Of a stretch of DNA of 5,039 nucleotides, positions 1 through 5,039 are shown piece after piece. Position 1 is the stretch's first letter, and every line of letters starts with the position of its first letter. Source of the DNA: an uncultured Collinsella sp. (GTDB lineage: Bacteria; Actinomycetota; Coriobacteriia; Coriobacteriales; Coriobacteriaceae); assembly GCA_902495265.1 (NCBI GenBank), contig CABUWR010000112.1:1-5039 (forward strand), given 5' to 3'. The notes below the pieces were generated by a model. The model was not told the DNA's origin and ran no database searches. It was given only the letters and a program-made list of their open reading frames with translations. The position numbers and the translations under genes were made by a program.

Positions 1-2423
1 AAGCCCTCGTCGCACGCGAACTCAAAGGCCTCGGTGCGGAAAGCCTCCCACTCATCAATCTGCTCGGCAAACTTATCGGCGTCGACCATGCGCAGCACGT
101 CGGCGGCAAGCGCCCAGCGGTCCATGTTATTCAGGCGTAGCATGTCGAACGGCGTGGTCGTGGAGCCCTTCTCCTCGTAGCCGTGGACGCGGAAGGCGTC
201 GTGGCCGGGGCGGTTCCAGATCAGGCGGCGAATCGTGCCGGCATAGGCGTGGAATGCAAAGAGCACGGGCCTCTCACCGCAGCCAAACAGCTCAGCCCAG
301 CGCTCATCGCTGATGGCCTGGTCGTTCTCGCAGACGTTCTGAATCTTGAGCAGGTCGACCACGTTGACGAACCACACCTTAATGCCCAGCTCGCGCAGCA
401 TATCGGTTGCAGCCAGAGCCTCGAGCGTCGGCACGTCGCCGCACGTGGCGACCACGACGTCGGCCTCGGCGAGCGAGTCGGCAGTCGATGCCCACTCCCA
501 AGCCGCGACACCCTCGGCGAGCTCGGACTTGGCCTCGTCGACCGTTTGGAAGGTGGGGGCGGGCTGCTTGCCACAGAAGATGGCGTTGACGCAGTCGGTG
601 GACTGGTAGACGCGCTCGGCAACGGCAAGGGCCATGTTGGCGTCGGCCGGATAGTAAGCATTCACGATATGCGTGTCGTTGGCCTTGTTGAGCAGCAGGT
701 CGATAAAGCCGGGGTCCTGGTGCGAGAAGCCGTTGTGGTCTTGGCGCCACACGTGGCTCGACAGCAAAATGTTGAGGCCGCTGATGGGGGCACGCCACGG
801 AATCTCGCGCTTGGTGGCCTCGAGCCACTTGCAGTGCTGGTTGACCATGGAATCGACCACGTGGACAAAGCTCTCGTAGGAGCTCCACACGCCGGAGCGG
901 CCGGTGAGCACGTAAGCCTCGAGGAAGCCCTCGCACTGGTGCTCGGACAGCTGCTCGACGACCTTGCCGGAGCCGGCCAGCAGCTCGTCGTTGGCCTCGT
1001 CCTCGTAGAAGCCGGCATCCCACTGCTTCTTGGTCACCTTGTAGGCGGCCTGCAGGCGGTTAGACGCGGTCTCGTCGGGACCGAAGATGCGGAAGTCGTC
1101 CATGTTCTTGGCCAGAACGTCGGCAGTGTACTCGCCAAAGACGCGGGCGGCCTCGGTGGAACCCCAGCCGTGGCCTTTCTCGGCGACGGGAATCTCGTGG
1201 GCGTGAATATCGGGCAGCTCGAGCTCGCGGCGCACCTTGCCGCCGTTTGCGTTGGGATTGGCGCCGATGCGCAGCTCGCCGGTCGGCATAAAGGCCGTCA
1301 CCTCAGGGCGCACCTGGCCCTCGGGCGTAAAGAGCTCCTCGGGCTTGTAGGAGCGCAGCCACTCGCGCAGCACGCGGAAATGCTCGTGGGTATCCTTGGC
1401 ACTCGCCAGCGGCACTTGATGCGCGCGCCAGGAGTCCTCGGTCTTCTTGCCGTCAATCTGCTTGGGGCAGGTCCAACCCTTGGGCGTACGGAACACAATC
1501 ATGGGGTAGGCCGGGCGGACCACGGTCTCGCCTGCGGCGGCCTGGGCCTGTGCGGTGGCCTTGATGTCGCAGATCTCATCGAAGACCTGCTCAAACAGGG
1601 CAGCGAAACGCTCGTGGATGCTTGCATGGCTCTCGTCGTCAAAACCGGCGACAAAGAAGTGCGGCTTGTAGCCCATGCCCTCAAAGAACTTGGTGAGTTC
1701 TTCGTCGGACACGCGGGCAAGAATGGTGGGGTTGGCGATCTTATAGCCGTTGAGGTGCAGGATCGGCAGGACGATACCGTCGGTTGCCGGGTTCACGAGC
1801 TTGTTGGACTGCCAAGAGGTCGCGAGCGGACCGGTCTCGGACTCGCCGTCGCCCACCACGGCCACGGCCAGCAGGCTCGGGTTGTCCATGACGGCGCCGT
1901 AGGCGTGGCTGAGCGTGTAGCCGAGCTCGCCGCCCTCGTGGATGGAGCCAGGCGTCTCGGGCGCAAAATGGCTCGGGATGCCACCGGGATAAGAGAACTG
2001 GCGGAAGAACTTCTGCAGGCCTGCCTCGTCATTGGTGATGTCGGGGCGAATCTCACGGTAGGTGCCATCGAGCAGCGACTGGGCGGTGCCGGCGGGGCCA
2101 CCGTGGCCCGGGCCCATCAAGAAAATGGCGTTCTGGTTGTGGTCGGCAATAAGGCGGTTGACGTGGCCGAACAGGAAGTTGATGCCGGGCGTGGTGCCCC
2201 AGTGACCGACCAGGCGGTGCTTAACGTCCGGGCGACCAAAGTCGCGCACCTCACCGGTTTTCTCGTCGACAAAGTCGGGGCGCATGAGCGGATTAGAGCG
2301 AAGGTAGATCTGACCGACGGACAGATAGTTCGATGCGCGCCAATACAGGTCGACGCCCTCGAGCTCGGAAGCCGGTACCTCGTGGCCCAGCTTTTGCCAC
2401 GGCGTCCCCAGTGTTTTAGCCAT
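1..2423 (-). CDS. xfp: Phosphoketolase (xylulose-5-phosphate/fructose-6-phosphate), C-terminus cut by window edge
   Basis: This thiamine-diphosphate enzyme of the cytosol cleaves xylulose 5-phosphate (and in Xfp-type enzymes fructose 6-phosphate) with phosphate. It gives acetyl phosphate plus glyceraldehyde 3-phosphate or erythrose 4-phosphate. I read 807 residues starting [17 protein letters not shown]. Family motifs appear in order: GHWGTTPG (73-80), GPGHGG (104-109), [10 protein letters not shown] then HEGGELGY (151-169), the cofactor motif [14 protein letters not shown] (191-204), [10 protein letters not shown] (224-233), EQLSEH (490-495) and [17 protein letters not shown] (556-572). H74, H107, H152 and H563 fall at conserved active-site positions. 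The family is usually about 790-825 residues, so only some 10-30 residues should be missing beyond the left edge. The ATG start is supported by AAGGGA eight bases upstream. One oddity is Gln205, where relatives usually have His in SWHSNK. The gene lies downstream of, and co-directional with, a LacI-type repressor gene whose likely operators overlap its promoter. The family call is very secure; substrate preference cannot be read from sequence alone. Confidence 0.97.
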   Translation of the reverse strand, partial: MAKTLGTPWQKLGHEVPASELEGVDLYWRASNYLSVGQIYLRSNPLMRPDFVDEKTGEVRDFGRPDVKHRLVGHWGTTPGINFLFGHVNRLIADHNQNAIFLMGPGHGGPAGTAQSLLDGTYREIRPDITNDEAGLQKFFRQFSYPGGIPSHFAPETPGSIHEGGELGYTLSHAYGAVMDNPSLLAVAVVGDGESETGPLATSWQSNKLVNPATDGIVLPILHLNGYKIANPTILARVSDEELTKFFEGMGYKPHFFVAGFDDESHASIHERFAALFEQVFDEICDIKATAQAQAAAGETVVRPAYPMIVFRTPKGWTCPKQIDGKKTEDSWRAHQVPLASAKDTHEHFRVLREWLRSYKPEELFTPEGQVRPEVTAFMPTGELRIGANPNANGGKVRRELELPDIHAHEIPVAEKGHGWGSTEAARVFGEYTADVLAKNMDDFRIFGPDETASNRLQAAYKVTKKQWDAGFYEDEANDELLAGSGKVVEQLSEHQCEGFLEAYVLTGRSGVWSSYESFVHVVDSMVNQHCKWLEATKREIPWRAPISGLNILLSSHVWRQDHNGFSHQDPGFIDLLLNKANDTHIVNAYYPADANMALAVAERVYQSTDCVNAIFCGKQPAPTFQTVDEAKSELAEGVAAWEWASTADSLAEADVVVATCGDVPTLEALAATDMLRELGIKVWFVNVVDLLKIQNVCENDQAISDERWAELFGCGERPVLFAFHAYAGTIRRLIWNRPGHDAFRVHGYEEKGSTTTPFDMLRLNNMDRWALAADVLRMVDADKFAEQIDEWEAFRTEAFEFACDEG

Positions 2424-2431
2424 TGTTTATG

Positions 2432-2438
2432 TCCCTTC
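2432..2438 (-). promoter_or_regulatory. Ribosome binding site of xfp
   Basis: The minus strand reads GAAGGGA, followed by an 8-base spacer (CATAAACA) and ATG. This fixes the phosphoketolase start at 2423. The N-terminus it gives ([10 protein letters not shown]) aligns naturally with the family start. Confidence 0.75.
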
Positions 2439-2481
2439 GCTGTGCGGTCACCCTCCGATACGGCAACCTTTCGTTGGGACT

Positions 2482-2510
2482 AGTATATTTGCTAAAACGT
2501 TTTATCATGG
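2482..2510 (-). promoter_or_regulatory. Predicted sigma70-type promoter of xfp
   Basis: On the minus strand a good -10 box, TATACT, occupies 2487-2482. The -35 position at 17-base spacing is CCATGA (2510-2505), a poor match to TTGACA. A shifted ATGATA at 15-base spacing fits slightly better. Transcription would start near 2475, giving a leader of about 50 nt before the ATG. The weak -35 suggests either low basal strength or dependence on another factor. A 12-bp palindrome fills the -35/-10 spacer, so binding there should block RNA polymerase. Confidence 0.6.
2490..2507. promoter_or_regulatory. LacI-type operator O1 in the xfp promoter spacer
   Basis: The core TAAAACGTTTTA (2493-2504) is a perfect 12-bp palindrome centred on a CpG. 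It sits inside an 18-bp frame TG-N-TAAAACGTTTTA-N-CA. A central CpG with AT-rich arms is the classic form of LacI/GalR/CcpA-family operators, where the hinge-helix leucine inserts at the central step. The site lies between the -35 and -10 positions of xfp, which implies repression. Its expected ligand is the LacI-family protein encoded next door; that pairing is inferred. Confidence 0.7.
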
Positions 2511-2528
2511 TGGAAAAACGTTTTAGCA
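2511..2528. promoter_or_regulatory. LacI-type operator O2 just upstream of the xfp -35
   Basis: The frame TGGAAAAACGTTTTAGCA repeats the O1 pattern TGNNAAAACGTTTTANCA, with a perfect 10-bp core AAAACGTTTT (2515-2524). Its centre (2519.5) is exactly 21 bp, two helical turns, from the O1 centre (2498.5). Two repressor dimers could therefore bind on the same DNA face. Near-identity over the 18-bp frame makes chance occurrence unlikely. Confidence 0.68.
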
Positions 2529-2618
2529 TCCTTATCAATCCCATCGATTGGCAAAACGCGACATTCACCTGCGGCATTGTCTGTCACAGGTGCTCCACAT
2601 TCAGTCTCTGTAAATTGA

Positions 2619-2630
2619 TAAACGCGTTTA
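2619..2630. promoter_or_regulatory. Operator-like palindrome O3 overlapping the repressor stop codon
   Basis: TAAACGCGTTTA is a perfect 12-bp palindrome with the same TAAA/TTTA outer arms as O1 but CGCG in place of ACGT at the centre. The left flank also carries TG at the same offset (2616-2617); the right flank lacks the matching CA. The TAA stop codon of the repressor gene (2630-2628) forms part of it. Its centre lies 105 bp from O2 and 126 bp from O1. It may be an auxiliary, weaker operator, but this is less certain than O1 and O2. Confidence 0.42.
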
Positions 2631-3656
2631 GTTATGTTTAGTAAGCTCGAGAACGCTGTCCTTAACGATAAGCGCCGGCTCCAGAACGACTTCTTCGGCA
2701 CGTCTACCGCCCCTACCGGCAAGACGCTTGGACATGCAGCCAAAAGCATGCTCCGCGAGGACACCAGGATCCTGCTCGATCGCGGTCAGCGCCGGCTCAA
2801 AGAGAACGTCGGCTGCCGAGTTGTCATAGCTTACGACCGAGATATCGCCTGGGATGCTCTTCCCCATCTCGTGTAAGCGCTTGAGCAGACCCAGCGCAAT
2901 GTTGTCCGAGCTTGCGAACACGGCGGTGGCGTCAGTTGCGAGCACCGCCTCCGAAGCCTCGTAGGCACTCGGAATGTAGTACTCGCTCTCAAACTCCAAA
3001 CGCGCATCGATGGGCAGCCCCACCTCGCGCAGCGCACGCTCGTAGCCGGCAAGACGCTTACGACCCGTATTGGAACGGCGCGCATTAACCAAGCAGGCAA
3101 TACGACGGTGGCCCTGCTCGATCAGATAGCGGGTGGCCATATAGCCGCCCATCTCGTGGTCGAACATTACCTTGTCGCACTCGAGCCCCTCAATGGCACG
3201 GTCGACCATTACCGCCGGGATGGGTAGATGGCTGACCTCTTCGCGCAGGGCGCGGTCGTCGGAGAACTCGTCGCCTACCACCAAAAAGACACCATCGACG
3301 CCGCGCGTCACCAGCTGGCGCAGGAGCTCCAGATCGTCCTCGGCGCTTCCACCCGAGCTGGTAATAAAGAGCGCGTAGCCGTCCTCGCGGCAGCGCTTTT
3401 CCAAGCTGCCAGCGAGCGAGGCAAAAAATCGGCTCTCGATGTTGGGAACGATAAGGCCCAGCGTGCGCGACTCGCGCATGACCAGGCTGCGCGCGATCTG
3501 GTTAGGAACATAATGGTTGCGTGCCGCAACCTCCTTGATGAGCTTGCGGTTTTCTTCCGAGATGCGACAAGGCCGGTTGTTAAGGACAAGCGAGACCGAC
3601 GAGGGGGAAAGCCCCACCTCCTGGGCAATCTGCTTGAGAGTAACTTTGTTGCCCAT
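2628..3656 (-). CDS. LacI/GalR-family transcriptional repressor, likely regulator of xfp
   Basis: This cytosolic DNA-binding regulator of 342 residues has the usual family length. The N-terminal helix-turn-helix is at about 5-26 (VTLKQIAQEVGLSPSSVSLV, then LN). The hinge helix PNQIARSLVMRES (51-63) keeps the minor-groove leucine of ARSL. A periplasmic-binding-protein-like sensor domain follows, with GLIVPNIESRFFASL (67-81), GVDGVFLV (119-126), VDRAIEG (151-157), YLIEQGHRRIACL (177-189), SSDNIALG (249-256) and IPGDISVVSYDN (268-279). The last motif is SYDN where many relatives have GFDD. An in-frame ATG 24 codons upstream (3728) is rejected as the start, because the likely -10 box lies inside that extension and GGAAGGAG directly precedes the 3656 ATG. 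The gene lies just upstream of xfp on the same strand, 204 bp apart, with matching operators between. The effector is unknown; a sugar phosphate or pentose-derived ligand is a guess. Confidence 0.93.
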   Translation of the reverse strand: MGNKVTLKQIAQEVGLSPSSVSLVLNNRPCRISEENRKLIKEVAARNHYVPNQIARSLVMRESRTLGLIVPNIESRFFASLAGSLEKRCREDGYALFITSSGGSAEDDLELLRQLVTRGVDGVFLVVGDEFSDDRALREEVSHLPIPAVMVDRAIEGLECDKVMFDHEMGGYMATRYLIEQGHRRIACLVNARRSNTGRKRLAGYERALREVGLPIDARLEFESEYYIPSAYEASEAVLATDATAVFASSDNIALGLLKRLHEMGKSIPGDISVVSYDNSAADVLFEPALTAIEQDPGVLAEHAFGCMSKRLAGRGGRRAEEVVLEPALIVKDSVLELTKHN

Positions 3657-3660
3657 CTCG

Positions 3661-3668
3661 CTCCTTCC
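3661..3668 (-). promoter_or_regulatory. Ribosome binding site of the LacI-family gene
   Basis: The minus strand reads GGAAGGAG, then CGAG and ATG. The spacer is short, 4 bases from the core AAGGAG or 6 from GGAAGG. It still decides the start at 3656 over the upstream in-frame ATG at 3728, which has no comparable site. Confidence 0.7.
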
Positions 3669-3691
3669 GAGTATTCGCGCAATCTCTTGAA

Positions 3692-3697
3692 AGTATA
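3692..3697 (-). promoter_or_regulatory. Predicted -10 box of the LacI-family gene
   Basis: The minus strand reads GCTATACTTTC, containing TATACT, the same hexamer as at the xfp promoter. No convincing -35 is found 16-18 bases upstream. Transcription would begin near 3685, leaving a leader of about 29 nt. I see no close copy of the O1/O2 operator here, so there is no direct sign of autorepression at this promoter. Confidence 0.45.
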
Positions 3698-3765
3698 GCG
3701 ACCGTCCCTCTACCTCGATGATAAACACTTTACCAATCCGGTAGACGGCTGTTTTATCGCCGTGA

Positions 3766-3798
3766 TTGGTGCAAAGGGGTCAGGTTACTTTGCACCAA
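3766..3798. repeat. Perfect 11-bp inverted repeat in the divergent lacI-like/murB intergenic region
   Basis: The arms TTGGTGCAAAG (3766-3776) and CTTTGCACCAA (3788-3798) are perfectly complementary and enclose the 11-base loop GGGTCAGGTTA. Allowing a one-base bulge extends the pairing outward to GAT/ATC. The right arm overlaps the -35 position of the predicted murB promoter, so it could be an operator. The long loop and GGGGTCAG-type core also resemble dispersed palindromic repeats. It is not a terminator: no T-run follows on either strand. Which role applies is undecided. Confidence 0.6.
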
Positions 3799-3820
3799 AT
3801 CCATCCGGGTGGGGTATATT
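3790..3820 (+). promoter_or_regulatory. Predicted murB promoter
   Basis: A -10 box TATATT lies at 3815-3820. The best upstream hexamer is TTGCAC at 3790-3795 with a long 19-base spacer; at 17-base spacing the hexamer is GCACCA, a poor match. Transcription would start near 3827, giving a leader of about 37 nt. The -35 region falls inside the right arm of the inverted repeat at 3766-3798. Confidence 0.4.
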
Positions 3821-3848
3821 GCATTCGATTGATGAAAACGACCACTAT

Positions 3849-3856
3849 AAGGCGGA
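3849..3856 (+). promoter_or_regulatory. Ribosome binding site of murB
   Basis: AAGGCGGA matches AAGGAGG except at one base and is followed by a 7-base spacer before the ATG at 3864. An in-frame GTG at 3762 would add 34 residues encoded partly by the inverted repeat and upstream of the predicted promoter. It has no ribosome binding site and is rejected as the start. Confidence 0.7.
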
Positions 3857-3863
3857 TATCCGT

Positions 3864-4826
3864 ATGCACGAGAATGACTTTTTTAACGAGGACCTGCTCT
3901 GCGCGCTCGCCGGTGTTGCCGGCGAGGACAACGTGCTCATGAGCGAGCCCATGCGCGAGCACACCACGTTTAAGATCGGCGGCCCAGCCGATGTCTTTGT
4001 CACGCCCGACACCGAGCAGGGCCTCGTCGCCACGCTCGATACCTGCTATCGCTGCGATCTGCCACTCACCATCGTGGGCAACGGCTCCGACCTACTGGTC
4101 GGTGACAAGGGTATCCGCGGTGTCGTCGTGGCACTGGGCGAGGGCCTCTCCGACATCACCGTCGACGGCACGCACGTCACGGCGGCAGCCGGCGCCTTGC
4201 TTTCCGATGTCGCCGCGGCTGCCGCCGAAGCCTGCCTCACCGGCATGGAGCCCCTCTCGGGCATCCCCGGCTCGGTCGGCGGCGCCTGCTATATGAACGC
4301 CGGTGCCTACGGCGCCTGCATGGCAGATGTTTTGGAGTCCGTGCGCGTCTATAAGCCCGCCCGCGCGCTCGACGACGGCACCCGCGGCAGCGGCAATATC
4401 ATTGAGTTCGATGTCGACGAGCTTAACCTGGGCTATCGCAAGAGCCGCATCGCCGACGACGGCTTTATCGTGCTCTCTGCCACCTTTAACCTCGCCCCGG
4501 GCAACGCCGCGATGATCAAGGCCGACATGGACGACTACCGCCAACGCCGCGAGGACAAGCAGCCGCTCGACATGCCGAGCGCCGGTTCCACTTTCAAGCG
4601 CCCCGAGGGCCACTTCGCCGGCAAGCTCATCATGGACGCCGGCCTTCGCGGCCACGCTATCGGCGGCGCCCAGGTGAGCGAGAAGCACTGCGGCTTCATC
4701 GTCAACGCCGATCACGCCACCGCCGCCGACGTCGACGAACTCATCCGCCACATTCAATCCGAGGTAAAGCAGCAGTTCGACGTAGACCTCGAACCCGAAG
4801 TCCACCGAGTAGGCGAATTCCTCTAA
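3864..4826 (+). CDS. murB: UDP-N-acetylenolpyruvoylglucosamine reductase (MurB), type II
   Basis: This cytosolic FAD enzyme uses NADPH to reduce UDP-GlcNAc-enolpyruvate to UDP-N-acetylmuramate, the second committed step of peptidoglycan precursor synthesis. The 320-residue product has the FAD-binding domain with HTTFKIGGPADVFV (33-46), VGNGSDLLVGDKGIRGVVV (71-89) and the signature IPGSVGGACYMNAGAYG (134-150). GYRKSR (190-195) holds Arg192, equivalent to E. coli Arg159. The C-terminal MurB domain has PSAGSTFKRPEG (238-249) with the catalytic Ser242 (E. coli Ser229), AGLRGHAIGGAQVSEKHCGF (259-278), and LEPEV with Glu312 (E. coli Glu325). The FKRP motif, the KHCGFIVN segment and the shorter length point to the type II subclass. 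No key residue is missing. The gene is divergent from the repressor gene and is followed by a terminator after 4 bases, so it is probably a single-gene transcript. Confidence 0.97.
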   Translation: MHENDFFNEDLLCALAGVAGEDNVLMSEPMREHTTFKIGGPADVFVTPDTEQGLVATLDTCYRCDLPLTIVGNGSDLLVGDKGIRGVVVALGEGLSDITVDGTHVTAAAGALLSDVAAAAAEACLTGMEPLSGIPGSVGGACYMNAGAYGACMADVLESVRVYKPARALDDGTRGSGNIIEFDVDELNLGYRKSRIADDGFIVLSATFNLAPGNAAMIKADMDDYRQRREDKQPLDMPSAGSTFKRPEGHFAGKLIMDAGLRGHAIGGAQVSEKHCGFIVNADHATAADVDELIRHIQSEVKQQFDVDLEPEVHRVGEFL

Positions 4827-4830
4827 CAAA

Positions 4831-4852
4831 GAAGGCCCCGAAAGGGGCCTTC
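4831..4852 (+). terminator. Hairpin terminator after murB
   Basis: GAAGGCCCC (4831-4839), loop GAAA, and GGGGCCTTC (4844-4852) form a perfect 9-bp GC-rich stem with a stable GNRA tetraloop, starting 4 bases after the murB stop. The following ACCATATTTATTC is T-rich but has no clean T-run, so termination may be moderate. On the other strand the hairpin is followed by TTTG, so weak bidirectional activity is possible. Confidence 0.8.
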
Positions 4853-4904
4853 ACCATATTTATTCAGATAACCCAGTCCGGTGTGTCGCGCTCAGGACCC
4901 GAGA
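4853..4904. other. Short spacer with no recognisable feature
   Basis: There is no open reading frame with a ribosome binding site, no promoter and no RNA gene here. The first part is AT-rich and belongs to the terminator tail. The rest is GC-rich and contains CAGTCCG (4874-4880), a heptamer that recurs in the left arm of the neighbouring fold-back element (4914-4920). Confidence 0.5.
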
Positions 4905-4955
4905 GGGCCGGGACAGTCCGAGAGGCATAAGGTTGATCGCGAGTTCCGCACGAGC

Positions 4956-4980
4956 CGGAGAGCACTTAATGTGCTCTCCG
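4956..4980. repeat. Inner hairpin of the fold-back element
   Basis: CGGAGAGCAC (4956-4965) and GTGCTCTCCG (4971-4980) form a perfect 10-bp stem with loop TTAAT. With a 5-base bulge (4951-4955), the stem extends by CGCA (4947-4950) to TGCG (4981-4984). No T-run follows on either strand, so it does not look like an ordinary intrinsic terminator. It would form the tip of the larger 131-base structure. Confidence 0.8.
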
Positions 4981-4982
4981 TG

Positions 4983-5004
4983 CGAGCAGGACTGTCCGAG
5001 CAGG
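4983..5004. repeat. 8-bp direct repeat around an internal GGACTGTCC copy
   Basis: CGAGCAGG occurs at 4983-4990 and again at 4997-5004, a 14-bp offset. Between and overlapping them lies GGACTGTCC (4989-4997). The same nonamer is in the right arm (5021-5029), and its complement GGACAGTCC is in the left arm (4911-4919). The left-arm GGACAGTCCGAG and internal GGACTGTCCGAG differ at one of twelve bases. Confidence 0.65.
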
Positions 5005-5039
5005 CAACCTTATGCCTCTCGGACTGTCCCGGCCCAACT

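Larger units (their letters stand above)
4905..5035. repeat. 131-bp fold-back element with perfect 31-bp inverted arms
   Basis: The left arm (4905-4935), beginning GGGCCGGGACAGTCCGAG, is the exact reverse complement of the right arm (5005-5035), ending CTCGGACTGTCCCGGCCC. All 31 positions pair. The arms enclose 69 bases that hold a further hairpin (4956-4980). Pairing stops at 4904/5036 and at 4936/5004. I see no coding frame, transposase or clear target duplication; only four bases remain on the right. It could be a MITE-like or palindromic dispersed repeat, a structured RNA or long leader for a gene beyond the edge, or recombination sites around an invertible segment. The sequence does not decide between these. 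Confidence 0.85.

Noticed and set aside
183..2483. A 766-codon open frame on the plus strand, antisense to nearly all of xfp
   Set aside because: Its product is a low-complexity run of Gly, Val, Leu and Ala with no recognisable domain. The opposite strand encodes an unmistakable phosphoketolase. Long antisense open frames are expected opposite GC-biased genes.
2549..2562. A fourth operator candidate, TGGCAAAACGCGAC
   Set aside because: Only the left half matches. The right half is not complementary, and its 38-bp distance from O2 is out of helical phase with the other sites.
2566..2592. Inverted repeat CACCTG/CAGGTG downstream of the repressor gene as a terminator
   Set aside because: The 6-bp stem with a 15-base loop and no following T-run is too weak to support a terminator call.
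2423..2641. A 72-codon plus-strand frame across the xfp control region
   Set aside because: It overlaps the promoter and operators, has no ribosome binding site and resembles no known protein.
3657..3728. An N-terminal extension of the LacI-family protein from an upstream ATG at 3728
   Set aside because: The extra 24 residues precede the helix-turn-helix, which normally starts within a few residues of the N-terminus. They overlap the likely -10 box and lack a ribosome binding site.
3710..3744. Inverted repeat CTACC/GGTAG upstream of the LacI-family gene
   Set aside because: Five-base arms separated by 25 bases are expected by chance.
3762..3863. A GTG start for murB at 3762
   Set aside because: It would translate through the inverted repeat and upstream of the predicted promoter, without a ribosome binding site. 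The ATG at 3864 has AAGGCGGA at good spacing.
4092..4829. A 245-codon minus-strand open frame opposite murB
   Set aside because: It is antisense to the conserved MurB motifs, has biased composition and no recognisable domain, and its start would lie at the murB stop with no promoter.

Overview
The window fits a moderately high-GC Gram-positive bacterium. The coding sequence is GC-rich, third codon positions are mostly G or C, and the intergenic control regions are clearly more AT-rich. The phosphoketolase, a local LacI-family regulator and a type II MurB suggest an actinobacterium of the Coriobacteriia type (Collinsella or a relative). That assignment is inference from protein flavour; no rRNA or other marker gene is present.

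Layout. Positions 1-2423 (minus) hold a nearly complete phosphoketolase gene (xfp) whose C-terminus runs off the left edge. Positions 2424-2627 are its control region. It has a -10 box and two LacI-type operators whose centres lie exactly 21 bp apart; one operator sits between the -35 and -10 positions. Positions 2628-3656 (minus) encode a LacI-family repressor, and its stop codon lies inside a third, related palindrome. Positions 3657-3863 are a divergent promoter region between the repressor gene and murB, with an 11-bp perfect inverted repeat in the middle. Positions 3864-4826 (plus) encode MurB, followed at once by a GC-rich terminator hairpin with a GAAA loop. Positions 4853-5039 contain no gene. 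They are dominated by a 131-bp fold-back element with perfect 31-bp inverted arms around a second hairpin.

How the parts work together. The repressor gene lies directly upstream of xfp on the same strand, and the palindromes have the form expected for LacI-family binding. The simplest reading is a two-gene module in which a metabolite-sensing repressor controls phosphoketolase. That enzyme diverts xylulose 5-phosphate or fructose 6-phosphate to acetyl phosphate. murB belongs to peptidoglycan precursor synthesis and appears to be an unrelated, divergently transcribed, single-gene unit.

Most of the window is ordinary metabolism. The parts most worth a second look are the helically phased operator set and the fold-back element at the right edge. 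I see no defence system, CRISPR array, transposase or RNA gene.
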